A stretch of 34,147 nucleotides of DNA from a virus: positions 1 to 34,147 of IMG/VR virus record IMGVR_UViG_3300009136_000024; one strand, given 5' to 3'. This document shows positions 1 to 7,888 of this stretch, piece after piece. The position numbers and the translations under genes were made by a program. Numbering within the stretch: the first letter of the stretch is position 1; every line of letters starts with the position of its first letter. The notes beneath the pieces are model-generated. The model was not told where the DNA came from and ran no database searches. It saw nothing but the letters and a program-made list of their open reading frames with translations.

Positions 1-3000
1 GACTTGTTACCACCGCCACCACCACCACCAGCAAACTTGTTGAGGAGCAACGCTGCACCAATCGGCAGGAGCCCCTGTGCCGCGTTACCGAACGGGGTCG
101 TGCCCTCTTCGTTCTTCTTGAACAGTCGACCGAAGCCCGGGATGTCTTCCAGCGCGCGTCGAGCACCTTCGGTGATCGCACCAACACCACGGAGTTCCTC
201 CGGCACCGCAGACGGCGGGATAGGAACAATCGGTGGAGTGGTCGTGCCGGGGGGCGGTAGATTGCTAGGTGCAGGCCCAACGAGTCCGCTGTCCACCGAC
301 TCACCACCGATACCCAGGAACGCGCCAGCCTCCTTGCCCTTAGTCTTGATATCGTCGAACACATCACCGAAGCCCTTACTGATCTGTTCGGTCGGGCTCA
401 GCGCAGAAATCGGCTGTTCAATAGCCGCGGTAGCATCGGAGATTCCTTGCGCCCCAACGGTGGGGTCGGCCCCAGTGAAGAAGTCGTTGACACCTGACAG
501 GAATCCGTCTCCACCGAACAGCCCGGCGAAGAGGTCGTTTTCCCCTCCGAAGAGGCTACCAATCTTGCCGAAGATGCCGCTGCTGTCCTGAGCGAAGAAG
601 TTGATGAAAGCGTCGAAGCCTTGGCTCAGACCAGTACCGATACTGGACAGGAGGCCACCGAACGAGAAGCCACCACCCGTACCAGTCTGGAAACGAGGAG
701 CCCCCAGGAACGCGAGTGCGTTCTGCTGCTCTGCTGCCGTAATGCCAACGCCCTTGCTCTGCCCCTTTCCGATGTTGGTGAGGCTGGCTACCTGCTGCGC
801 GGTAGCGGGACTGTCAGTGGCGGTGCCAATGGATCGACCGTTACCGGGCAGTCGCACCTGGGGCAGACCATCAACGATGTCGAGCGGGACACGCCCATCC
901 CTCGTCAGCGGGATGACCGCTTCGTTCGGATGGAGGATCGCCGGGATCTCTGTTCGCCCGATGCCGAGAGCCTTGCGGGCCTCGCCGTCGGAGACACCAC
1001 CGTTCGCGAAGCGAGGGATGCCACCAACCCGGGCATTGATTACACCGCCGATACCACCTACGGAGTTGAAGCCGTTGACTACGCTGTTGAAGGCAGTGTC
1101 GAAGAAGTCACCACCAGCAGTGACGCCCCTGCCTACACCACCAGCGGGACCACCCACAGCGTTGCCCGTACCAGTGAGGCCGGAGAGGTTACGGATCGAA
1201 GCGTCGATAGCGTTCAGCAGCCGGATCTCTTCCTTCTGCCCAAGCTGCGTGGGGGACTGGGTAGAGATCGTGTCACGCAGGATTTTGATCTGGTTGACCA
1301 CCGCCTCTTGTGCAGTCTGCTCTGTACCACCGAGACCTGGGATCGCACCCAGGGTGCCCTTCAAGACATTGCGGACGCCCTGGCGCAGCAGCGTCGAACG
1401 AATGGTCTCACCCAGTTCGCGGAAGCTGAACTTCCCAGTCTCAACGAAGCCGACAAGCTCGTCCTCCAGAGTCTTGAAGGTGTTCTTGAACAGCTCCGCA
1501 CCGTTCTCTGCGAACGTCGCGCTCTCCTCGATGAAGTCCTTCGCACCCTGAGCGAAGCCGCCGAAGAAGTCGTCGGCTGCAACCGAGGTCGCTTCTAGTG
1601 CATCAACAGCCATGAAGAGCTGATCGATCATCTCCTGAGTGACTTCGACACCAGCAGCGACAGAGCGATTGACTAGGTCGATACCAGCCTTCGCCTTGGC
1701 TCGCTCTTTGGTGGCGACCTTCGTCAGGTTGATCTCCTGCTGAATCTTGGCGATCTGGTTGACACGGAATCGCTCGAACGATCGCACTGCAGCGGCCTGC
1801 TTCTTGATCGCAGCCGCTTCCTCCTGTCGTGCCTTGTTCGCGGCGTCGATCGCCTCCTGCTCAGCTCGCTTCTCGTTGGCGAGCTTCACAATCTCAGCGC
1901 GCTGTTCCTTTGCCGCCTTCGTGACCTTATTGATCTGGACAAGATTCTTTTCTTGCGCCACCACCGCCTCTTCTGCGGCGGCAATCGTTTCGATATCGGT
2001 GCCTTCCTTGGCAGCGGCGAGGTTCGCGCGTGCGTCAGCGAGCTGCCTGTTGATGCGGTCCAGCAGCGAGTTGCCCTGTAGCTCAGCCTCTTCCGCTGCA
2101 GCGCCGCTGAAGCCAGCAGCCTGCATGATCTTCTCGATCTCAGCCGCAAGCTTCCCGCCTTCACCACCGGCGAACTCTGCCTTCAGAACCTTGATCTCGT
2201 CCTTGAGGTCGGTGATCGTGCTCGCACGTGTGCTGGTCTGCGAGTTCAGGATCTGGTTGATCTCGTTCGCATCAGTGACCGCCTGCGCCGCAGCTTCCTT
2301 CTGCAAGCGGTTCTTCTCATCGATGGTCTGAAGCTCGTCCTTGCGGGCCTTGATGTTCGCTTTAATCGCCGGGAGCTGTGCCTCCAACGCCCTCGTGGCC
2401 GCTTCGATCTCGGGAACAGCATCCACCAACTTCGGCAGTTCGAGCTGCTCGTTGGGGTCAGTGGGGAATGGATCGCCGAAGAAGGGGTCCGTGAGGTTTT
2501 GGTTGATCTGGGCTTGCCGCGCGAGGTTCGCCTCGATCTTGTTGCCGTTGGCTTCGATCAACCGCTCGATAGCGAGTTCCTGCGCTTCGAGGTCACCCAG
2601 CGTCGCCAGATCGTTACCTACCGCGCGATTGAACTCTTGAACAAGCTTTCTATTTTCCTCCTCAGTCTTGCCAGTCCCAAGAGCTTCTTCCGCTGCCTTC
2701 CGCGCCGCAGCGGTAACCGCGACACGAGCGAGGATATCCTCGGTCCCCTCCAGTGTGGCGTTGAGCTGATCGGCTGCACCGTCCGCGAAGAGGAACGCAG
2801 CGCCCACACCTAGCGCCCCAACGACAGCGATACCCGCTGCCGCACCAACGAGGTTCAACCCCGCGCTCGCGATAGTCACACCGACTGCGAGAATAGCGAT
2901 GAGTGCAATCACAGTCTTGATGACCGGGATCATGTTCTTCATGACCGAGGCCCACTGCTGCGCGGACTCCGCTCCATCTTCCAACGGGTTGATCGTTCCG

Positions 3001-4220
3001 TTCAGTGCCTCGAAGAACAGACGGACATTGTCGATACCAGTTCGGAAGGACTTCGCGAGAGCACCCTGCGAGATGATGAACTCTTGGAACGCGGACTTCA
3101 GCCGGAGGATCGAGCCGCGCAGCGTGTCGTTGATGCGATCGGCGAATGCCTGGGCGATGCCCTCAGACTGGGAAATCTCCTCGTTCAGCTCCTTGAAGTT
3201 GTCGAGGAGGTTGGACAGCACGAGTGCGGCGGGACCACCACGCAAACCGAACGCCTCAAAGGCCTCGGACGCGCCGAAGCCGTTCTTGTTGAGGTCTTGG
3301 AAGATCTCGTCGAGGCTGCGGAGCCGCGGGTCGAGATCCTTGACATCCAGACCCAACCGACCGAACGCATCGCGTGCCGCCTTCGTCGGGTTCAACAGTC
3401 CAACGATCACACGCCGAAGACCCGTACCAGCGAGAGTGCCTTTGAGACCAGCGTCGGACAACGTACCGATCGCTGCCGCCATAGACTCAATGCCCTGGTT
3501 TGCGCTAGCCGCCGCAGGCGCAACGAACTTCAGTGCCTCGCCCAAGGCTTCAATGGTGGTGTTGGACCCCTGCGTGGTCGCAGTGAGAATGTCAGCGATC
3601 TTGCCCGCTTCACTCGCTTCAAGGTTGAAGCCGCGGATAGTGTTCGCGGTAATCGTGGTCGCCGTACCAAGGTCGGTCGTCGCCGCAATGGCGAGGTTCA
3701 GCGTGCCGGGAATCGCCGAGATGGCTTCCTGTGCGGAGAAGCCAGCCTGGGCCAGCAAGCGCAGACCGTTGCTGACCTCGCCCGCGGTGAACTGGGTGGT
3801 GCCACCGAGACGACGGGCTACGGATTCGAGCGCCTTGAACTGCTCTTCTGTCTCGCGCCCAAGCTGACCAGAAATCGCGGACAGCCGCGCCATCTGGAAC
3901 TCGAACTCCTTGGCGACGTTGATCGCCGTCGAGAGTCCGACAGCGAAACCGATAGCCCCCAGTGCAGCGCCCAGTCGGAGTGCGCCAGTACGCATGCGGG
4001 AGAACGCAGATCGCGCCTCTCGTGAGAAGCGCACCATCGCCTTACCAGCAGCACGAGCCTTGAGTGCCAGCCGCTGCATCGCCGTAGCGGCTTGCTTGGC
4101 TTCCTTCTCCGTGCGATTCGCGGCCTTGGCTGCCTTGTTGATCTCGTCGGCAGCCTTCTTGATCTGGTTGGCGTTGTTGGTGGTGAATTTGAGGGCAAAT
4201 ACCAGTTCGCGCTTGTTCAT
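1..4220 (-). CDS. Tail tape measure protein, TP901 family (3' end outside window)
   Basis: The frame is open from ATG at 4220 to the left edge, 1406 codons without a stop, so the C-terminus is cut. Tape measure proteins set tail length and are carried inside the tail tube. Residues about 105-310 match the TP901/PhageMin_Tail core, with LGGTTQFTAGEVSNGLRLLA and later AFGRLGLDVKDLDPRLRSL. Residues about 423-480 are strongly hydrophobic. A long alanine- and charge-rich coiled-coil stretch follows. Near residue 1097 HPNEAVIPLTRDGRVPL resembles the EAVVPL motif common in tape measure C-termini, and a glycine run lies at the edge. The start overlaps the stop of the upstream chaperone extension as ATGA, the usual order. 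Length and domain order make this call firm. Confidence 0.96.
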   Translation of the reverse strand, partial: MNKRELVFALKFTTNNANQIKKAADEINKAAKAANRTEKEAKQAATAMQRLALKARAAGKAMVRFSREARSAFSRMRTGALRLGAALGAIGFAVGLSTAINVAKEFEFQMARLSAISGQLGRETEEQFKALESVARRLGGTTQFTAGEVSNGLRLLAQAGFSAQEAISAIPGTLNLAIAATTDLGTATTITANTIRGFNLEASEAGKIADILTATTQGSNTTIEALGEALKFVAPAAASANQGIESMAAAIGTLSDAGLKGTLAGTGLRRVIVGLLNPTKAARDAFGRLGLDVKDLDPRLRSLDEIFQDLNKNGFGASEAFEAFGLRGGPAALVLSNLLDNFKELNEEISQSEGIAQAFADRINDTLRGSILRLKSAFQEFIISQGALAKSFRTGIDNVRLFFEALNGTINPLEDGAESAQQWASVMKNMIPVIKTVIALIAILAVGVTIASAGLNLVGAAAGIAVVGALGVGAAFLFADGAADQLNATLEGTEDILARVAVTAAARKAAEEALGTGKTEEENRKLVQEFNRAVGNDLATLGDLEAQELAIERLIEANGNKIEANLARQAQINQNLTDPFFGDPFPTDPNEQLELPKLVDAVPEIEAATRALEAQLPAIKANIKARKDELQTIDEKNRLQKEAAAQAVTDANEINQILNSQTSTRASTITDLKDEIKVLKAEFAGGEGGKLAAEIEKIMQAAGFSGAAAEEAELQGNSLLDRINRQLADARANLAAAKEGTDIETIAAAEEAVVAQEKNLVQINKVTKAAKEQRAEIVKLANEKRAEQEAIDAANKARQEEAAAIKKQAAAVRSFERFRVNQIAKIQQEINLTKVATKERAKAKAGIDLVNRSVAAGVEVTQEMIDQLFMAVDALEATSVAADDFFGGFAQGAKDFIEESATFAENGAELFKNTFKTLEDELVGFVETGKFSFRELGETIRSTLLRQGVRNVLKGTLGAIPGLGGTEQTAQEAVVNQIKILRDTISTQSPTQLGQKEEIRLLNAIDASIRNLSGLTGTGNAVGGPAGGVGRGVTAGGDFFDTAFNSVVNGFNSVGGIGGVINARVGGIPRFANGGVSDGEARKALGIGRTEIPAILHPNEAVIPLTRDGRVPLDIVDGLPQVRLPGNGRSIGTATDSPATAQQVASLTNIGKGQSKGVGITAAEQQNALAFLGAPRFQTGTGGGFSFGGLLSSIGTGLSQGFDAFINFFAQDSSGIFGKIGSLFGGENDLFAGLFGGDGFLSGVNDFFTGADPTVGAQGISDATAAIEQPISALSPTEQISKGFGDVFDDIKTKGKEAGAFLGIGGESVDSGLVGPAPSNLPPPGTTTPPIVPIPPSAVPEELRGVGAITEGARRALEDIPGFGRLFKKNEEGTTPFGNAAQGLLPIGAALLLNKFAGGGGGGGNK

Positions 4221-4603
4221 CTGGCTGGCCCTCCCCTCTGAGGAGGTAGTTTGGGGGCGGCTGCTGCTGCCCTTCGACGCCGCTCCTCGGCTGCCTTGTG
4301 GTAATCCTGGGCGTCAGTGTGCGCGAGACCCACTACTTGCAAGGCTTCGATCAGCTTAGCAGGCTGATCGATCCACGTCCCTTCCTCCGTCAACATCCCC
4401 TTCTCCATATAGGAGCTGGACATGAAGATGGCGTTGAACCACTGGGGGTCGTCGAGGAAGGGGCGGCGTGGGCACCGGGTCACCTGCTCGTCATCGATGA
4501 TGACTGGGTACGGAGTGTCCGTGTCACAACCCCACTGAGCCTTCAATGGGGCTGTGCACGTGTGGCACTCACGGTCTGGCAGCAGGTAGACCGCCAACGT
4601 CAC
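4217..4603 (-). CDS. Tail assembly chaperone, downstream frame (GT-like extension made by -1 frameshifting)
   Basis: This 128-codon frame lies between the first chaperone frame and the tape measure, the position of lambda T. It opens with GTG sharing GTGA with the upstream stop, but no useful ribosome-binding site precedes it. It is in the -1 frame relative to the upstream gene, and a canonical slippery site lies just before the upstream stop. It is therefore most likely made as the C-terminal part of a 285-residue fusion (154 residues from the upstream frame, then 131 from this one). The sequence has CHTC near residue 13, a helical middle (PAKLIEALQVVGLAHTDA) and a basic, alanine-rich tail. 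The chaperone role is inferred from position and frame; the protein alone is not recognisable. Confidence 0.85.
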   Translation of the reverse strand: MTLAVYLLPDRECHTCTAPLKAQWGCDTDTPYPVIIDDEQVTRCPRRPFLDDPQWFNAIFMSSSYMEKGMLTEEGTWIDQPAKLIEALQVVGLAHTDAQDYHKAAEERRRRAAAAAPKLPPQRGGPAR

Positions 4604-5073
4604 CCTTCGGAGTTTTTTGACTCCGTCTCCGAGAGCGTGTTGACCTTGGTCAGCTCTTCGCTCAGCTCGCGGATCACGTCTGCATGGAGCAGATCCATCG
4701 AGTCTTCGTCGACCACCTTGTAGGTGCGACCGGCGAGCTGCTTGTCGACAAAGCTGAGCTTCAGCTCATTGCCTGTGTCGTCGGTGAACCCATCCCAGCT
4801 CTTCAGTCCGAAGCGCACGGTCTCGTACGCGGCGGCGTTCGGGCTGAACTCCGCGACCACCTTGTCCTCGTTGTCGGGGTCGGGTCGGAACTTCGTTGCC
4901 TGATCGCGCAGGTACACCTGCACGCGGGCGGTGAGAGTTCCGAGGGTGAAGACCGTCGGCGATGCGCCTTCGATCTGTTTGCCACGCTTGCCGTCCACAG
5001 CCTTCTCGAAGGCGGGGTCGATGGAGACACTGAAGTCTCGGGTGGCGTCAGCACGTAGTCCTACCAAGCTCAT
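4600..5073 (-). CDS. Tail assembly chaperone, upstream frame (G-like)
   Basis: 157 residues. ATG at 5073 is chosen because AGGAGGT sits 7-8 nt upstream; longer versions of this frame run into the neighbouring exported-protein gene. The C-terminal half (RFGLKSWDGFTDDTGNELKL, then ADVIRELSEELTKVNTLSETESKN) has the layout of siphophage tail assembly chaperones, which bind the tape measure before tail tube polymerisation. The gene lies directly upstream of the GT-like frame and the tape measure and ends in the slippery site A AAA AAC. Its ribosome-binding site lies in one arm of a 12-bp perfect inverted repeat at 5083-5133. Assignment rests on position, frameshift arrangement and C-terminal pattern. 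Confidence 0.85.
   Translation of the reverse strand: MSLVGLRADATRDFSVSIDPAFEKAVDGKRGKQIEGASPTVFTLGTLTARVQVYLRDQATKFRPDPDNEDKVVAEFSPNAAAYETVRFGLKSWDGFTDDTGNELKLSFVDKQLAGRTYKVVDEDSMDLLHADVIRELSEELTKVNTLSETESKNSEG
4612..4618 (-). other. Programmed -1 ribosomal frameshift slippery site A AAA AAC
   Basis: In the frame of the upstream chaperone gene the codons read TCA AAA AAC TCC GAA GGG TGA, so the heptamer A AAA AAC is in the canonical X XXY YYZ register, three codons before the stop. Slipping one base back continues as CTC CGA AGG GTG ACG, the frame of the 4217-4603 gene, with no stop between. This is the conserved G/GT arrangement of long-tailed phages. I did not find an obvious downstream pseudoknot; the efficiency is unknown. 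Confidence 0.85.
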
Positions 5074-5082
5074 GGCGAAAAC

Positions 5083-5133
5083 CTCCTGTTCGCGGTTGAG
5101 AGCAGAACTATCACTCTCGCACGCGAACAGGAG
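5083..5133 (-). promoter_or_regulatory. Stem-loop enclosing the ribosome-binding site of the tail chaperone gene
   Basis: CTCCTGTTCGCG at 5083-5094 and CGCGAACAGGAG at 5122-5133 are a perfect 12-bp inverted repeat. An inner 5-bp pair (GAGAG at 5098-5102, CTCTC at 5114-5118) extends the hairpin. In the minus-strand mRNA the 3' arm contains AACAGGAG, the core of the Shine-Dalgarno sequence for ATG at 5073, so folding would hide the site. It could limit chaperone translation, couple it to passing ribosomes, or be an RNase III target. A short TTTT follows the stem, so weak termination is an alternative. Confidence 0.7.
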
Positions 5134-5147
5134 TTTGGCAAGTCCTG

Positions 5148-5582
5148 CTACTGCTTGTGGGGCTTCTTGGTCTTCTGATGAGGGAAGCACATGTCGCTCG
5201 TCCACACCTCGCCCTTGATGTCCTCGGCGGTCGTGCACCACGCCGAGATCGTGTGCCCAGGATTCTTCCCCGCCACAGTGGCCGAGAAGAGTACGCCCGG
5301 CTCAGTCACCGGCACGGTCACTTCGAGACCGTCGAGTGCAACGGTGCAGCTCGCGAGGTGCCCAGTCGGGAGGACCGGGTCGCCGTCGGCGTCGAACTGG
5401 GGTGAGCAGAAGCGAAGCTCGGCCACGAGTCCCTGCATCTTGAGCTGACAGCCGCTGAAAACCGGCGGCTCGCTCACGGCGTCGATGCATTCCGGGTCGA
5501 CAGCCACAGCAGGCGTGGACAGGAGCGCCAGGATGGCGCTGAGAGCGAAGATTGAAAGGAACTTGGGTCGTAGTCGCAGCAT
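5148..5582 (-). CDS. Predicted secreted/exported small cysteine-containing protein of unknown function
   Basis: 144 residues from ATG at 5582 with a good ribosome-binding site (AAGGAGAT). The N-terminus is a clear Sec signal peptide: basic MLRLRPK, hydrophobic FLSIFALSAILALLS, then TPAVA with cleavage likely before VDPEC. The mature part has six spaced cysteines (near residues 32, 45, 59, 79, 115 and 131), so disulfides in the periplasm or outside are likely. It sits between the tail tube terminator and the tail chaperone, where an exported protein is unexpected, and has its own upstream dyad element. It could be a moron such as a superinfection-exclusion or surface protein. No family was recognised, so the role is open. 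Confidence 0.85.
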   Translation of the reverse strand: MLRLRPKFLSIFALSAILALLSTPAVAVDPECIDAVSEPPVFSGCQLKMQGLVAELRFCSPQFDADGDPVLPTGHLASCTVALDGLEVTVPVTEPGVLFSATVAGKNPGHTISAWCTTAEDIKGEVWTSDMCFPHQKTKKPHKQ

Positions 5583-5663
5583 GGTTGAGATCTCCTTGTA
5601 CAGCCCATTCTACGGGCTCGGTGTTTGCCGGGTGCACACGCGTGCATTCGACACTGGTTGGTG

Positions 5664-5697
5664 ATATCCATAGTACGTCAAGTACCAGTATGGATAT
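5664..5697 (-). promoter_or_regulatory. Inverted repeat enclosing a TTGACGTA element, upstream of the exported-protein gene
   Basis: ATATCCATA at 5664-5672 and TATGGATAT at 5689-5697 are perfect inverted arms. GTAC at 5673-5676 and 5682-5685 extends the inner stem, with three unpaired bases (CAG) on one side. The centre contains TTGACGTA read on the minus strand. No good -10 box lies 16-18 bp downstream of the TTGACG, so a standard promoter is not shown. The likely reading is an operator or activator site overlapping a -35 element for the 5582 gene. Confidence 0.5.
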
Positions 5698-5709
5698 GTG
5701 TCACCGCTC

Positions 5710-5749
5710 ACAAACAAACAACCCGCCCAAGGAATATCCCGGGGCGGGT
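5710..5749 (-). terminator. Rho-independent terminator after the tail tube gene
   Basis: On the minus strand ACCCGCCC (5749-5742) pairs perfectly with GGGCGGGT (5728-5721) across a 13-nt loop. The T-rich tract TGTTTGTTT follows. It lies about 27 bp after the tail tube stop, so it should end transcripts of that gene and separate it from the exported-protein gene downstream. Confidence 0.85.
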
Positions 5750-5775
5750 CGTCGGGTGAATCCCCTGCCGTGAGG

Positions 5776-7062
5776 CTAGGAGAAGGTGATTCGCAGCTCG
5801 TCGTCTCCGGCGGACCCGATGTCCGTGTCGGTGGCGAGTCGCATGCTGACATCGTACGCCCGGATGTCGTTCCGGTTGGCGTATGCCAGCGTGGTGTACT
5901 GCGCGTAGGGTGCCCAGAAGGTCACCACATTGCCCTGGACGGTGCCGACTCGAACGGAGAAGGACACCTTGGCCGCACTGGAGAGATTACCCCAGAAGGG
6001 GTGCGTCGCTTCCAGCTCGGTCTCGGGGTTGAACTGCGCCGTCGGAGTTCGACCGGTGATGATCGCGCCACCCACCGACTCGTTCTCGTTGATGCAGTCG
6101 CGAATGACCACGTTGTTCCCGATGTCGATCGAGAACGACTGGGCGCAGAGGTCGAAGTCGATGTCGTCTTCGCCGCCAGCGGCCACGAGGTTGGCGAGTT
6201 CCACCTGCGCCGGGATGGTCGTCTCGAAGACGGCACCAGTCGGGAGCGCGGTGTCTGTCGGATCGACGTAGTCACCCGTGAAGGTGAAGTTGGCGATCGC
6301 GAAGTTGCCCGCTTCGCCCTCGACAGTGAACGTCCCACGAGCGCCGGTCATGATGTGCCGGAGTCCGTCGAAGTACACGTAGAGGGTGATGCTCTCGAAG
6401 CCGGTACTCACCGGCAGGTACGAGGTGCCCGGAGGCGTCATGTTGATGATGAACCGATCACCAGTGACGGTCGTGCCGGTTGTGGTGATGGTGATCTGAG
6501 CAGACTCACCCAGCTCGATCGTCATCGTATCCGTCATGGTCTGGGTCAGCTCGGAGATCGCGGCCTGCGCACCAATGGCGGGAGAGGTCACATCGATGAT
6601 CGACGCGCCGGAGGCACCACCTGTGGTCACTTCGATCTCGACCACGCGAGGCAGCACGCCTGCGTAGCCAGTCGTCTTGGTGTAGGTGAAGGGCGTCGAA
6701 CCATTCACAACCACCAGTTCGTCATCGAGGATGGTGCCAGTGCCGGTCGGTACGAGCGTGGCAGCCATGCCACAGCCGCGGAGCAGAACATCGAGCGCGG
6801 GCTCGTTGCCTGCCATGCCGTCGATTCCACCGGAGTTGCGGACCTCGTGCGAGAAGGTCACGGTCGCGACCTTTCGTCCGGCCGCACCCGGGTCAACCGA
6901 GAGATGCTGCTTGGCGTTGTTCCGGTCGAGGACCGTAACGTCGGCGGTGAAGTTCGGCTCGGCAACCAGAAGTGCATCGGTTGCGGGCACGGGTGTCGGA
7001 TCTACCCGGAACGTCATTTCGTCCTTGGCAAGAACCAGAGAGCGGTTGAACAGAATGGTCAC
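5776..7062 (-). CDS. Major tail tube protein
   Basis: 428 residues from GTG at 7062, with TAGGAGGATCC placed 7-8 nt upstream. The protein opens MTILFNRSLVLAKDEMTF and is rich in beta-prone, threonine- and glycine-rich sequence, like the siphophage tail tube family sometimes called Phage_tube_2. The middle (ASGASIIDVTSPAIGAQAAI onwards) and the C-terminus (YDVSMRLATDTDIGSAGDDE) fit tube proteins that end in a strand. It lies between the acidic 80-residue protein and a strong terminator, upstream of the chaperone and tape measure genes, as expected for this abundant protein. No transmembrane or signal segment is present. The family call is by pattern and position, not by search. Confidence 0.85.
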   Translation of the reverse strand: MTILFNRSLVLAKDEMTFRVDPTPVPATDALLVAEPNFTADVTVLDRNNAKQHLSVDPGAAGRKVATVTFSHEVRNSGGIDGMAGNEPALDVLLRGCGMAATLVPTGTGTILDDELVVVNGSTPFTYTKTTGYAGVLPRVVEIEVTTGGASGASIIDVTSPAIGAQAAISELTQTMTDTMTIELGESAQITITTTGTTVTGDRFIINMTPPGTSYLPVSTGFESITLYVYFDGLRHIMTGARGTFTVEGEAGNFAIANFTFTGDYVDPTDTALPTGAVFETTIPAQVELANLVAAGGEDDIDFDLCAQSFSIDIGNNVVIRDCINENESVGGAIITGRTPTAQFNPETELEATHPFWGNLSSAAKVSFSVRVGTVQGNVVTFWAPYAQYTTLAYANRNDIRAYDVSMRLATDTDIGSAGDDELRITFS

Positions 7063-7073
7063 GATGGATCCTC

Positions 7074-7316
7074 CTAACGAACAACCCGGCGTCGGTTGCC
7101 GCGTTCGTCGATGATGTATTTCCCGCCCGCACCGCGTTTCGCGACACCGGGCTCAACTCGGATACAGCCATAAACGACTTCGTAGTCGTCATCGCCGGTC
7201 CCAACAAGAACCTCTGCGGGAACCTCTTCCTCGTGAGCCTCGTGCTCAATTTCGACAACGCTCTCGGGGGCGTCGCCCTCGGCCTCGTCATCATACCAGT
7301 CTTTCGGGTCACCCAT
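7074..7316 (-). CDS. Small acidic protein of unknown function in the tail module
   Basis: 80 residues from ATG at 7316 behind GGAGGGGC. The first 50 residues are very acidic (DDEAEGDAPESVVEIEHEAHEEE). The C-terminal 25 are basic and glycine-rich (KRGAGGKYIIDERGNRRRVV), which suggests an extended or nucleic-acid- or partner-binding tail. It sits between the tail terminator and the tail tube genes, 11 bp before the latter's start, and is probably translated together with it. A role in tail assembly is only inferred from position. Confidence 0.75.
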   Translation of the reverse strand: MGDPKDWYDDEAEGDAPESVVEIEHEAHEEEVPAEVLVGTGDDDYEVVYGCIRVEPGVAKRGAGGKYIIDERGNRRRVVR

Positions 7317-7383
7317 GGAGCCCCTCCCCAGTCGACATAGACGATACCTCTTCGCGGGGCATCAAGCCACCGTGGCCCAGGTA

Positions 7384-7391
7384 CGTCAAAC
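7384..7391 (-). promoter_or_regulatory. TTGACGTA-type element beside the tail terminator stop codon
   Basis: TTGACG occupies 7389-7384 on the minus strand and continues TACC towards lower coordinates. It follows immediately after the stop of the gene at 7391. At 17 bp the downstream hexamer is CTTGAT, a poor -10 box, so promoter activity for the 7316 and 7062 genes is uncertain. It is listed because it belongs to the window-wide TTGACGTA family. Confidence 0.4.
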
Positions 7392-7888
7392 TATACATAC
7401 CGCCGCGGGTCATCCGTGGCGTGCTTGTAGAGAATGCTGATGAACATGGCCCCGTTCACGATCTTGTCAGCGAACGAGTCCACGTCGATGGTGTTGCCCG
7501 TCTCGCGCATATTGACGGCGACTCCACCCAGCGTGTGGTCCGATCGGATGCGCCTCGCCATGTTCGACAAGATCATCGACGCCATGGTCGAGGGTACCTC
7601 GTCACGATTCAAGAGCATGTTGAACTCCATCGTCACTTGCAGGAACGCGTGCTGGGTTTGGATCTGGTCACTCTTCTGCTCGTCTGTCTCGGTGATACCC
7701 AGGGCGAATCGCTTCTTGGTCTCGCGCTCCGTGAGTGGTTCACGCTGCACCACTGACCACGTGAAGTCGTAAGCGTTCGGAGTCTCGAAGCCAGAGTGCG
7801 TACTGGTCCCTGTCGGCAGTCCCTCTTCCTGGGTAGCCATCAAGGTGCACAGATTCGTCAGTACGATTTCACGTGTGGAGTCAAGCAT
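7391..7888 (-). CDS. Tail terminator-like protein
   Basis: 165 residues, ATG at 7888 in a TAATG overlap with the upstream gene. The pattern MLDSTREIVLTNLCTLMA, a beta-rich middle with VTMEFNMLL, and an end of ISILYKHATDDPRRYV resembles siphophage tail terminator or tail completion proteins, which cap the tube where it meets the head. Position fits: after the connector and tail-completion genes and before the tail tube. There is no hydrophobic segment. The assignment is by gene order and general shape, so an unspecified minor tail protein remains possible. Confidence 0.65.
   Translation of the reverse strand: MLDSTREIVLTNLCTLMATQEEGLPTGTSTHSGFETPNAYDFTWSVVQREPLTERETKKRFALGITETDEQKSDQIQTQHAFLQVTMEFNMLLNRDEVPSTMASMILSNMARRIRSDHTLGGVAVNMRETGNTIDVDSFADKIVNGAMFISILYKHATDDPRRYV

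Noticed and set aside
4-4025. Long plus-strand frames opposite the tape measure
   Set aside because: They lie antisense to a well-supported gene of 1406 codons and are biased serine/proline/arginine-rich shadows.
5698-7077. A 459-codon plus-strand frame opposite the tail tube gene
   Set aside because: It is antisense to the tail tube, which has a strong ribosome-binding site and a terminator in the minus direction.
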